Shown here: one piece after another, positions 15,461-23,573 of the stretch
Layout: each line of letters begins with the position of its first letter
Position numbering within the stretch: the stretch's first letter is position 1
NCBI GenBank assembly: GCA_028689995.1
Contig: JAQVCB010000017.1
Location: 1,387-35,732 of the forward strand
Length of the DNA stretch: 34,346 bases
From: Candidatus Gastranaerophilales bacterium
GTDB lineage: Bacteria; Cyanobacteriota; Vampirovibrionia; Gastranaerophilales; UBA9579
Reading direction: 5' to 3'
Notes under the pieces: model-generated
Seen by the model: only the letters and a program-made list of their open reading frames with translations
The model's database searches: none
Told to the model about the DNA's origin: nothing
Made by a program: the position numbers and the translations under genes

Positions 15461-16351
15461 TTGTCGATTAAATCATTATCAATACTATTTTATATAATAA
15501 TTTTTAGCTTATTTTGGCAAGCAAAAATAGCCTTTGCAGATATGGATCTATCTGTAATACCTACAGGACCTGCTATTAGAACAGGTAATACTACTATTCA
15601 AAATATTAAACTGAATTTAAAAACAAAACATAACTGGCAACTTCTTGTCACTCCGTTAAATAATTCTTTTATAAATATATCTCATCCTACAAGTCAGATA
15701 CCTGTTTCGCAGGCAGAAATTCAGGATAATGACTCAGCTAAAACATTTCAGCTTGAATTTGGTAAGCCCATTATAATTGCATCAGGAAATAATAATGATA
15801 AAATCGATAAAAACTGCACAATAAGAATCTCAACACCTGATGGCTATTATTCGGGAACTTATACAGGTACACTTCAATTTACTCTTACATCTTCTCATGG
15901 AACATCCGTTCAAAATTTCAATATCTCATTCGATCAGCCGCTTGTACAGAATATCTCAATACTGCCCGACAATGTAAATATAAACATTCTGCCGGAAGAT
16001 TCCAGCCAAATGAATTATTCTCAAGAATCTTCACCTCCCTCAAAAATCTATATTCGTTCAAACAAAGAATGGAAATTAGTTTTAAACAGTCAAAATAATG
16101 CTAATCCTTTAAATTATTATTTTAAAGTCTTATCAAGCTCAAATAATTCAAATTTGTACTATTCTGAATATACGCAATTATCAAACACAAGCTTTATTCT
16201 TGCAGAAGGCTGTCCAACAATTTCTTCAGACAATAAAAATATTGAACCAACAATAATTCAGATAAATTATAAGCTCTCAACAGATAAATATTCAGTTCTT
16301 CCTGCCGGGGGTTATCCTTATAACGTAATATACAATTTAACTTCTCGCTAA
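15461..16351 (+). CDS. Secreted two-domain protein of the pilus locus, possible tip or minor subunit
   Basis: 296 aa. Start is TTG at 15461, 8 bases after AAGAGG; no ATG precedes the signal peptide (LSILFYIIIFSLFWQAKIAFA, cleavage about residue 26). The mature part looks like two beta-sandwich units: the first ends DGYYSGTYTGTLQFTLTSS near 130, the second ends LPAGGYPYNVIYNLTSR at the C-terminus. Both resemble the last strands of pilus-type Ig domains (G.Y...L.F.L). Two cysteines lie about 150 residues apart. It heads the chaperone-usher locus and could be the tip adhesin. No family recognised; role inferred from place and fold pattern. Confidence 0.75.
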   Translation: MSIKSLSILFYIIIFSLFWQAKIAFADMDLSVIPTGPAIRTGNTTIQNIKLNLKTKHNWQLLVTPLNNSFINISHPTSQIPVSQAEIQDNDSAKTFQLEFGKPIIIASGNNNDKIDKNCTIRISTPDGYYSGTYTGTLQFTLTSSHGTSVQNFNISFDQPLVQNISILPDNVNINILPEDSSQMNYSQESSPPSKIYIRSNKEWKLVLNSQNNANPLNYYFKVLSSSNNSNLYYSEYTQLSNTSFILAEGCPTISSDNKNIEPTIIQINYKLSTDKYSVLPAGGYPYNVIYNLTSR

Positions 16352-16473
16352 TTAGTAAAATTTAAAATAAAAATTAATAATAGCTTACCAAACGTTCTAA
16401 AAAACTAACTAAACAGCTATCATAGTCCATGCTTAAACTTTTACGCATCTAAAATTAGGGATAGTGTGGACTG

Positions 16474-17100
16474 ATGAAAAAAATTATTTTTTCTTCTGCT
16501 ATGGCATTGTCTTTTCTGTGCCTGAACTCTGCTTTTGGTGAAACTTCAGCAACTCAAACTATAACAGCTACGTTAAGTTCATCTGTTACTGTATCAAATG
16601 TTGGAAATTCATCAATTTCCGTCCAAATATTAGAAGGAGGGAAACTTTCAGCAGATTTAACACCTTCCTTTAAATTTTCTTCGAACAATAAAAATGGAGC
16701 AAGCGCAACCTTCAATGTTAAGGTTAATACATCTGACAATGGCCAGATTGATGCGATTTCAGGGATTAACAACAGCAGCAGCGGAATAATAGTACTTGCA
16801 AATACAAGCATTAAACCTCGTTCAAGTGCTGTTATGAATGCACTTAGTAATAATCCAACAAATAATCCCGATGCTATTTCGTATCAAATATCTTTTAAAA
16901 TCAAAGACAATGATAAAGGCGATATGCCGGTATTTAATAAAACCGGAAATACAGCCTGCGGAAATATTCTAACTAAAACCGGATCAAATACTGTAACTAT
17001 AATAGTTGATAAAAATTCTGTCAGAAAAGGCTCCTTCAGCAGTGAGGATGAATCGGGCAGCTATCAGGCAATTATTTACTGTACGTCGGCTGATTTATAA
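16474..17100 (+). CDS. Pilin-like secreted subunit A
   Basis: 208 aa with a signal peptide (IIFSSAMALSFLCLNSAFG, cleavage about residue 22). The mature start TSATQTITATLSSSVTVSN alternates hydrophobics like a donor strand. It is a clear paralogue of the product of 18653-19285: shared LTP.FKF.SNNK.GASATF.VKVNTSD, IVLAN, DA/NAISY..SF, and the C-terminal GSYQA.IYCTSA.L. It has two mature cysteines (TACGN and IYCTS) where the paralogue has one, so a disulfide is possible here only. Weak ribosome site, in contrast to the strong one of the paralogue, suggesting a minor subunit. Confidence 0.78.
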   Translation: MKKIIFSSAMALSFLCLNSAFGETSATQTITATLSSSVTVSNVGNSSISVQILEGGKLSADLTPSFKFSSNNKNGASATFNVKVNTSDNGQIDAISGINNSSSGIIVLANTSIKPRSSAVMNALSNNPTNNPDAISYQISFKIKDNDKGDMPVFNKTGNTACGNILTKTGSNTVTIIVDKNSVRKGSFSSEDESGSYQAIIYCTSADL

Positions 17101-17223
17101 TTATTTACCGCTAGCACTGCCTTGTCCGCTACCTTGACCACTTCCACTAAACTCGCAGGCAGTTAATCCCATACCCATAGCAGAAATTATGATTATTATC
17201 ACTACAAATTTGCTTAAATTCAT
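17101..17223 (-). CDS. 40-aa lipoprotein antiparallel inside the pilus locus
   Basis: The frame begins MNLSKFVVIIIIISAMGMG, then a lipobox L-T-A-C with the lipidated cysteine at 23 and a short Gly/Ser/Gln tail (FSGSGQGSGQGSASGK). GGGAGGAG lies 7 bases before the ATG, an excellent ribosome site. The stop codon abuts that of pilin-like subunit A, tail to tail. The shape matches small entericidin-type lipoproteins. Its place between two pilus genes on the opposite strand is unusual. Signal, lipobox and ribosome site together make the call reliable; function unknown. Confidence 0.8.
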   Translation of the reverse strand: MNLSKFVVIIIIISAMGMGLTACEFSGSGQGSGQGSASGK

Positions 17224-17443
17224 ATGAATTCTCCTCCCTTTAAAGCCTTATTTTTATAGACTATCGTAAATATTTTTTCAAAATAAAAGAGGATTAACTT
17301 CCCTCTATGGACTATAAAATGATTAATTCAAGGATTAAACAATGTGATTAAAACTTTACTTTTTTAAATTTTAAAATTTAAATTCCATATTTTTTATATA
17401 CCACTTCAAAAATGAATTTGGGATTTTAACAACAAATAAAAAA

Positions 17444-17583
17444 TGGTATTCGGTAGTAGGAGCGTTATTTTCGGAGGCGTTGTACGGTAGTGGAAGTGTA
17501 AAAAACTGAAGCTGCTGCGATCAGCAGGAGCTGGAGGTTTTTAATAACTCGTTCAAGCCTTCGAAAATATAAACTCGTTTTAG
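17444..17583 (+). repeat. GC-rich mosaic intergenic repeat, copy 4
   Basis: Modules GGTATTCGGTAGTAGGAGCG, CGGTAGTGGAAGTG, CTGAAGCTGCTGCGATCAGC (a CTGCT/AGCAG hairpin), GGAGCTGGAGG, AACTCGTTC, then a second AAACTCGTTTTA. It occupies the centre of the 509-base gap (17224-17732) ahead of the chaperone gene; no other gene is seen there. Confidence 0.7.
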
Positions 17584-17732
17584 TACAACATCACACTATA
17601 AAAAAATTTTCTTCTATTTCTGGTAATTTTCTGGAAATGGTTTTTTATATTGTCTTTTTATAAAAAATACAGGTATTATGTTATGTAACAAGAAAAAAAC
17701 AATTAACAATAATTACCACATAAGGAGAAAAT

Positions 17733-18563
17733 ATGAGATTTTTAAAATACCTGTTAATACTCTCTTTTATGGCATTAATAGTCTCATTACCAGCAAATGC
17801 TGCTATCAGACTGTCCACAGAAAAGTTTGAATTCAATGTTAAACCAAATGACAGTTACATCACAGGATCATTTACCGTACAAAATGATGATAATGAAGAA
17901 ATTCGCTTTAAAGCTTATCCTGAATACTTTGAAATTTCAGAAGAAGGAACTATTCAATCAGGATCAAACAAAACCAACTCTGATGGAATTATTAAAAACA
18001 TCCGTTTTAATCCTGCTGAATTTACTTTAGCTCCGAATAGCTCTCAAAAAATAAGATTTACAATTGCAAATGTTCAAAATCTTCCTGAAGGAGAATCCAG
18101 AGCCGCACTATTTTTAGAGAACTCAAAAACAAAAGAACAGTCTCTCCCTACAAGTGGCAGCAAGGTTTCTGCCAATCTCGTCATCAAAACACGAATTGCC
18201 GTACCTATATATGTTGAAAAAGGGAGAATTATCAAGACCGGATCAATAGATAACATTGATCTTAAGAAATTTAAAAATAAATATGTTTATAATCTGACTG
18301 TAAAATCAAACGGTAACAGCCTTATCAGAGCCGGCGGAATCGGACAGATTATAAAAGATGATCAGCTTATTGCCGAATTCCCTATCAATGAGCGTCCTAT
18401 TCAAGGTGGAACTACCGGCAAATATAAAGATATTATGCCGACGACTGGACTGAACTCTGATCAGCAATATAAATTAAAATTAACTCTCAGATTTACGGAT
18501 CAGAATCAAAAAGAGGTAGTTTTGAGGGAAGAAAGGCCCTTTACATTGAATGAAATAAATTAA
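17733..18563 (+). CDS. Periplasmic pilus chaperone, PapD-like
   Basis: 276 aa with AAGGAG before the ATG and a signal peptide ending ANA (about residue 23). The mature N-terminus follows PapD-like chaperones: RLSTEKFEFNVKPNDSYITGSFTVQNDDNEEIRFKAYPE (split by natural strand breaks), FNPAEFTLAPNSSQKIRF near 90-108, then LPEGESRAALFLEN near 118-131 (the LP.GE.R..L strand) and an IAVPIYV strand near 157-163. A second Ig-like domain follows. Such chaperones cap pilin subunits and hand them to the usher. Longer than the common 230-240 aa. Directly followed by a palindrome and the second pilin gene. Confidence 0.82.
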   Translation: MRFLKYLLILSFMALIVSLPANAAIRLSTEKFEFNVKPNDSYITGSFTVQNDDNEEIRFKAYPEYFEISEEGTIQSGSNKTNSDGIIKNIRFNPAEFTLAPNSSQKIRFTIANVQNLPEGESRAALFLENSKTKEQSLPTSGSKVSANLVIKTRIAVPIYVEKGRIIKTGSIDNIDLKKFKNKYVYNLTVKSNGNSLIRAGGIGQIIKDDQLIAEFPINERPIQGGTTGKYKDIMPTTGLNSDQQYKLKLTLRFTDQNQKEVVLREERPFTLNEIN

Positions 18564-18577
18564 TATCAGTTTGCCAT

Positions 18578-18601
18578 AACAAGGGGTTGCAACCCCTTGT
18601 T
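18578..18601 (+). promoter_or_regulatory. Perfect 24-bp palindrome between chaperone and pilin B genes
   Basis: AACAAGGGGTTG (18578-18589) followed at once by its complement CAACCCCTTGTT (18590-18601): 12 bp per arm with no spacer. No T run follows, so it is a poor terminator. As RNA it would form a very stable stem in the leader of pilin B, as used elsewhere to stabilise or process mRNA of abundant pilins; as DNA it could be a dimeric repressor site. Confidence 0.7.
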
Positions 18602-18652
18602 GCTGAAATCTTATTAATAATGCAAACAGCTTAAAAAAAGGAGGAAGTTGAG

Positions 18653-19285
18653 ATGAAAAAAGTAGTATTTAGTCTTGCCCTGGCTACATTAGCATTTGGC
18701 TACGCCGCTACCGCAAACGCTGCTACTTCAGCAAGCCAGACAATCACAGGCACCTTAAATCCATTTGTATCTGTTTCCACAGTTGAAGGTGCAACTACAT
18801 CCATAAGCATTAACAATGACGGAACTTTATCAACAAATTTAACCCCGGGATTTAAATTTACTTCTAACAATAAAACCGGTGCAAGTGCTACATTTACCGT
18901 TAAAGTTAACACTTCTGACGGCAATCAGGTCGATGCAATTGCAGGAACAAGCAACAGCACTAACGGAAAAATTGTTCTTGCTAACGCAAGCACTCTTCCA
19001 TTAGCAGCATCCGTTAGAGATGCGTTAACTGATGCACCTACAGTTGAAAATAATGCTAATGCCATATCGTATACAGTTTCATTCAGTGTTGATAATACAA
19101 ATAACGGTGATGTTCCATTATTTGATACTACAGGGAATGCAGTCAGCGGAACTGTTCTAAAGAAAAACGGAACCAGTCAGATAACCATGAATATTGATAA
19201 AAGTGTAAGAACTAATACTTACAGTGTTGATGATGTAGCAGGAAGCTATCAGGCAACAATCTACTGCACATCCGCAACCCTTTAA
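18653..19285 (+). CDS. Pilin-like secreted subunit B, probable major subunit
   Basis: 210 aa. AAAGGAGG 8 bases before the ATG is among the best ribosome sites in the window, and with the stem-loop just upstream fits high expression. Signal peptide VVFSLALATLAFGYAATANA, cleavage about residue 23. The mature start ATSASQTITGTLNPFVSVS alternates hydrophobics as in donor strands; the body LTPGFKFTSNNKTGASATF, FTVKVNTSDGN and the C-terminal GSYQATIYCTSATL match subunit A. One mature cysteine only. Lies between chaperone and usher. No known pilin family recognised by sequence alone. Confidence 0.82.
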   Translation: MKKVVFSLALATLAFGYAATANAATSASQTITGTLNPFVSVSTVEGATTSISINNDGTLSTNLTPGFKFTSNNKTGASATFTVKVNTSDGNQVDAIAGTSNSTNGKIVLANASTLPLAASVRDALTDAPTVENNANAISYTVSFSVDNTNNGDVPLFDTTGNAVSGTVLKKNGTSQITMNIDKSVRTNTYSVDDVAGSYQATIYCTSATL

Positions 19286-19309
19286 TCAATATTTATCTAA
19301 CGAAATTAT

Positions 19310-19339
19310 AAATTAGCTTCTTAAAAGAGGTGCTAATTT
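19310..19339 (+). promoter_or_regulatory. Hairpin in usher leader holding a ribosome-site-like loop
   Basis: AAATTAGC (19310-19317) and GCTAATTT (19332-19339) form a perfect 8-bp stem; the loop carries AAAAGAGG. It lies just before the usher start region and could reduce usher translation relative to pilin B, but this is inference. Confidence 0.45.
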
Positions 19340-19356
19340 ATTGGTCAAGAAGAGAT

Positions 19357-22300
19357 ATGTGTAATTCAGGCATTTTTTCTAAAAAATTACTAAAATTTTC
19401 AAGGCAAATATTTTACTTATTACTTATTTGCTTTTTAATTACGCCTATTTGCATTCTTCCTTCTAAAGCCGCTGATAAACAGACCATAAATAAAAATTAC
19501 AAGGTAACTCCCCAAAATTCAATAATCGGACTCGATATAAATAACGAACTGAACTATGATTACGAAGTCTACATTAATCCTGACGGCTCATTCAGCCTCC
19601 CTTTCAAATCCATTGCAAAACTACTTGATATTCCAGTTGAACAAAACAACCAGACTCAAACTATTTCTTTCACGACTCCTCTTGGAATACCGGGATTAAT
19701 CGACTATGCAAATCAAAAAATTACTTTCGGGAATAAGGATTTTGAGTTTAAAAAATCAAGTCCTGTAAAACTGGTCTTCTTAAAGCAGGGATTAAAACCT
19801 GAAACTAAAGATGAAGTGTTTGTCCCCGTAAAAATTCTAAATGAAATCCTTGAGACAGAAATCATTTCTGACCAGACAAACTATTCAATATCAGTTAAAA
19901 CTAATCGTTTGCTTAAAGCAATAGTTGATTATAACGAGCAGGACAAATCTGAAGGTTATCGGGATAAACCTTTGGATTCAAAAGATATTATAAAACCTGA
20001 AAAAAAAGCACCTTTAACATTAGATACCATAAATATCGACAGTCAGCTAAGATTTGATTCGACTAAAACTGAATCATCAGATCAAAATTATCAGACCAGT
20101 TCAACTAATAATCTTTCTCAGCTAGGTTTTAACGGAACATTACTGGGCGGAAACTATGAAATTAAAACCGACATACATAACAGCAAATCTCCAATCACTT
20201 TTGGTGGAATGAGTTTTAAGTACAATAAAGCATTAAAATATTATAATCTTGAACTGGGCAATGTAACAGGCCTTAAATCAAATGAATTATCAGTGGGAGA
20301 AGGAATCATCGGAGCCAGTATTGGCAATGTCAAAGAAAATGAACCGAATTACAGAGATATTTCCGGTCAGGTTGAACCGGGCAGTAAAATCAATGTTTAT
20401 ATAAATGATAAATTTTCCTCAACTTTAACCACTCAAGGAGGTTACTATACCCTGAGAAACCTCCCTGCCATTAGTGAGAGAGTCCATAAAATAAAGATAG
20501 AAGAAATAACTCAATCCGGTGAAATAAAACTGCTTAAACAAAAAACTTATCCAGTATATACATCATTGCAACCAAAAGGGAAAACAAAATATGCCGCAAT
20601 AGCAGGTGTAACTGGATATAATAACAGGTTTTTCGGCGATAATAACGGGTTAAATGATTCTTTTTCAAAAAAACTTGCAGGCGGCCTTAAAGTTTCTCAT
20701 GGCCTTACTGACAAACTGACTTTAAGTGGTATAGCGATCGGGGATAAAATTTTCTCACTGCCTGAAAATCAACTATTAAACAATATTTCACAGGACGATT
20801 ACCTGTTATTAGCACCTTATACTAATTCCAATTCCGTTTCGGGACAAACTGCTATTGCCTCATTAAATTATGCTTTAAATGACAGTTTTAATATATACTC
20901 GGACTTTGGAATCAGCAGAGCCCAAAGCCAGCTTGATAACGATATATTCAAAAAAAATCCTGCCGGATATTCAGCATCAGTCGGTGCAAATTTTAGTAAG
21001 CCCCATTATAGTATTTCAGGCAACTTATTTGATTATTCTCCCGGATTTTACCTTGCAGGATCATCGGGTTTTGTTAGCGATTCAACAAACAAAACAGGCG
21101 GAGAACTTTCCGGCAATCTTTCTATTAAAAGCCTGTCCTTGAACGGCAGTACAAGCAGATATTCCTCAGCGCTGGCGAATCAATTTGTAAACGGTAAATA
21201 CATATTTAATGAATATAACCTTAATGCCGGTTTGCCTTTAAAAGATGGTTCCAGTATAAGTCTTCTCTATGGAAACAGAACTGGTAAAAGCCCTGCCGGA
21301 CTTATTTCAAATAAAAATTACACCTTAAATTACGGCAAAAAATTGAATGACAATCTTTATTTCAATTTGACAGGCAGATCTGACATATTTTCCAACAAAT
21401 ATTCCTCTCCTGAAAAGGCTGACAGCAATAATTATTCAAATTACAAAGTTATTGGTGCAAAACTTGACTATGATATGCCTAAAAATCTTGGCAAGTTCTC
21501 TTTAATGCACGATATAGTAAAAACAGCCACCAATAACTTCAAAAGCGACTACAATGCCATAAGAATCGGCTACACTTTTCCGACTTTTAAAAACATTTCG
21601 AGCTCTGTATCTGCCGGTTATCATTATACCGGGCTTAATAAAGGCTTTGATTTTTCTTCAACAGTTGGCTATCAGTTTACATCCGGCAGAAAATTAGAAC
21701 TTACTTATAATTTTAACCGATTATTAGGTTCATTTGTCAACAATATATTTATTCCTACTTCATCTCATTCTTCATTTACATTTAATACGATGGATGCACT
21801 CTGCCTCATAGCTGGCGGTGTTAAATCTATAGGGTTTTCAAAAAATGATAATGGATACATACAAGCAGTTGCTTTTCTGGATCTTAATCAGAACGGTATA
21901 AAAGAAGACAATGAAACTGCTATACCTAATATTCCAATAAGCCTGCTTGGCTTTGCAGGTAATTCCACAAATAAAAAAGGGGAATATATTACAAAAGGAT
22001 TATCTGAAGGAGTTTACCAGATCAGACTCAATTTGGATAAACTCCCCGGTTTGCTTGCAGTATCACCTCAAGCAAAAGACAGCTTTTTAGTCAAAGTGGA
22101 TAAAAAACAAAAATCAAAAGTATTCTTTGGACTGATAAGTTCTATAGGCAGTGTAGCCGGAAAAGTTAATATTTGGGATGAATTCAAGAGAAAGATTGAT
22201 ATAAAAGACCTGATAGTAAGTATTTTTAATGAAAAAGGCGAAGAAGTAAAATACACATCAATTGATGATGACGGAAATTATTTCATATCAGGCCTTGCTC

Positions 22301-22449
22301 CCGGAAAATACACTATGAAGATTGATAAAAATTTCGTTGAAAATTATCATCTAAAGCCTAAAGATATAGAGAAAGAAGTCATCATTCCCCCTTCCTATAA
22401 AGATTATGTTGATTTAAAAGATATTAATGTTGACTATATCCAGATGTAA
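19357..22449 (+). CDS. Outer-membrane usher-like protein with C-terminal B-type domains
   Basis: 1030 aa from ATG 19357 (AAGAAGAG upstream); a GTG at 19330 overlaps its own ribosome-like site and is less likely. Signal peptide FYLLLICFLITPICILPSKA. Residues about 60-190 resemble the usher N-terminal/copper-amine-oxidase-like domain (INPDGSFSLPFKSIAKLLDI). An usher plug-like unit follows near 345-410: SGQVEPGSKINVYINDKF, then GGYYTLRNLPA. A long beta-barrel with many alternating strands runs to about residue 830. The C-terminus has two SdrD/Cna-B-like units: AVAFLDLNQNGIKEDNETAI with NKKGEYITKGLSEGVYQI, and DDDGNYFISGLAPGKYTM. Ushers export and polymerise chaperone-bound subunits. Confidence 0.8.
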   Translation: MCNSGIFSKKLLKFSRQIFYLLLICFLITPICILPSKAADKQTINKNYKVTPQNSIIGLDINNELNYDYEVYINPDGSFSLPFKSIAKLLDIPVEQNNQTQTISFTTPLGIPGLIDYANQKITFGNKDFEFKKSSPVKLVFLKQGLKPETKDEVFVPVKILNEILETEIISDQTNYSISVKTNRLLKAIVDYNEQDKSEGYRDKPLDSKDIIKPEKKAPLTLDTINIDSQLRFDSTKTESSDQNYQTSSTNNLSQLGFNGTLLGGNYEIKTDIHNSKSPITFGGMSFKYNKALKYYNLELGNVTGLKSNELSVGEGIIGASIGNVKENEPNYRDISGQVEPGSKINVYINDKFSSTLTTQGGYYTLRNLPAISERVHKIKIEEITQSGEIKLLKQKTYPVYTSLQPKGKTKYAAIAGVTGYNNRFFGDNNGLNDSFSKKLAGGLKVSHGLTDKLTLSGIAIGDKIFSLPENQLLNNISQDDYLLLAPYTNSNSVSGQTAIASLNYALNDSFNIYSDFGISRAQSQLDNDIFKKNPAGYSASVGANFSKPHYSISGNLFDYSPGFYLAGSSGFVSDSTNKTGGELSGNLSIKSLSLNGSTSRYSSALANQFVNGKYIFNEYNLNAGLPLKDGSSISLLYGNRTGKSPAGLISNKNYTLNYGKKLNDNLYFNLTGRSDIFSNKYSSPEKADSNNYSNYKVIGAKLDYDMPKNLGKFSLMHDIVKTATNNFKSDYNAIRIGYTFPTFKNISSSVSAGYHYTGLNKGFDFSSTVGYQFTSGRKLELTYNFNRLLGSFVNNIFIPTSSHSSFTFNTMDALCLIAGGVKSIGFSKNDNGYIQAVAFLDLNQNGIKEDNETAIPNIPISLLGFAGNSTNKKGEYITKGLSEGVYQIRLNLDKLPGLLAVSPQAKDSFLVKVDKKQKSKVFFGLISSIGSVAGKVNIWDEFKRKIDIKDLIVSIFNEKGEEVKYTSIDDDGNYFISGLAPGKYTMKIDKNFVENYHLKPKDIEKEVIIPPSYKDYVDLKDINVDYIQM

Positions 22450-22568
22450 ACAAATTTTATACTTATACGAATCTGAATAATAAATGGTCACTTATAAAAT
22501 TTTCAGCCTGTCAAAAGTTATTGGATGTCAGGCAAACTAGGTTTTTAATCACGATAAATACTATCAGT

Positions 22569-22644
22569 TGTCATTCTGAGCGAGGCGAAGAATCTACGTT
22601 AAACTTCCATGAAGATTCTTCGGGCTAAAGCCCTCAGAATGACA
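22569..22644. repeat. CATTCTGAG...CTCAGAATG palindromic dispersed repeat
   Basis: TGTCATTCTGAG (22569-22580) pairs with CTCAGAATGACA (22633-22644), with an inner CGAAGAATCT / AGATTCTTCG pair. This extragenic palindromic repeat is familiar from many bacterial genomes. It lies between the convergent usher and glycosidase-domain genes, where it could also act as a transcript-end structure. Confidence 0.85.
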
Positions 22645-22701
22645 CTTCAATCAAGAAATTTTCAAAATATGTCAAAATGAGTAAAATTACTTGTTATTTC
22701 T

Positions 22702-23553
22702 TTAATTGTCAGATTTAACAAGCAAAATAGACTTAACCCTTCTTGCAGAATTATCTTTGGCAGACGTGAGTATAAATTTTGGCCTATCTGGCAAGTTTGC
22801 ATATAATGAAGTTGAACTTCCGCCATCAAACGCCATTGCCTGATTAACATTCAAACTTTTCATATAATCAGCCAGTTCCTGTAGAGTCATTGGCGACTCA
22901 TTGCTGGCAGCAACAAGCAGTATATGCTCACCTCTGATTCCTATAGCTGATCTTGCATACTTTCCAAGTGCTCCTGCTGACTCTTTTACAATTTTACCGT
23001 CTTTTTCAGCCACAAAAACTTCATCATAAAGTTTAAACTCAGGTACTAAAGCCGGACCTGCCTGTATAGAGTGGACAATATCGCATTTCATTTGAGGTAA
23101 ATCATTATATCTGGCTATTTCATAAATCCTGGCTGTACTTCCCGTATTGAGTGTACAATCTTCTATTCTGAACTCTGATCTGTTTAAAATACCAGGTATA
23201 TATACTTGATTATTTGGATTGTTCATTAAGTCAGAATTTAAAGTTGGATCAGCTCCCAGTTTTCCGTCTTTAATTACATAAGATGTTGTTTTAGCATTTA
23301 TTGGGTCGAAAAAACCTGCATTAATGGCAACTGTTGACTTTGTCTTTTCTGCAACCATTTCTACAGTTTCAAGAGAATCTGATATATAAGGTTTTATACA
23401 GTCTTTACAGGTTTTTGTATTAATATCAACAATATAAATCCCTTTTGAAGGAGAATAAAAATCTATCTTCTTTTCATTATTAAAAGTTTGCGCACTACCA
23501 ATACCAAATGTTCCAATTAATATTAGTAACAATAGAATTTGCTTCATTCTCAT
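22702..23553 (-). CDS. Secreted phosphodiester glycosidase-domain protein, short form
   Basis: 283 aa from the ATG at 23553 (Met two codons later also possible); a longer frame to 23595 would put 14 charged residues before the signal peptide and overlap the 59-aa gene. Signal peptide ILLLLILIGTFGIGSA. NAGPA/DUF2233 landmarks: STVAINAGFFD near 75, SIQAGPALVPE near 155, ARSAIGIRGEHILLVAA near 205, QAMAFDGGSSTSLY near 245. Four cysteines in the mature part suggest a periplasmic or extracellular place. Compared with the protein at 5431-6876 it lacks the extra N-terminal third. Last gene of the minus-strand operon. Confidence 0.85.
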   Translation of the reverse strand: MRMKQILLLLILIGTFGIGSAQTFNNEKKIDFYSPSKGIYIVDINTKTCKDCIKPYISDSLETVEMVAEKTKSTVAINAGFFDPINAKTTSYVIKDGKLGADPTLNSDLMNNPNNQVYIPGILNRSEFRIEDCTLNTGSTARIYEIARYNDLPQMKCDIVHSIQAGPALVPEFKLYDEVFVAEKDGKIVKESAGALGKYARSAIGIRGEHILLVAASNESPMTLQELADYMKSLNVNQAMAFDGGSSTSLYANLPDRPKFILTSAKDNSARRVKSILLVKSDN

Positions 23554-23573
23554 ACTTTTAACATTATTCTTTT

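Noticed and set aside
22501-22530. GCCTGTCA...TGTCAGGC hairpin as usher terminator
   Set aside because: Imperfect stem with no adjacent T run; too weak to call.
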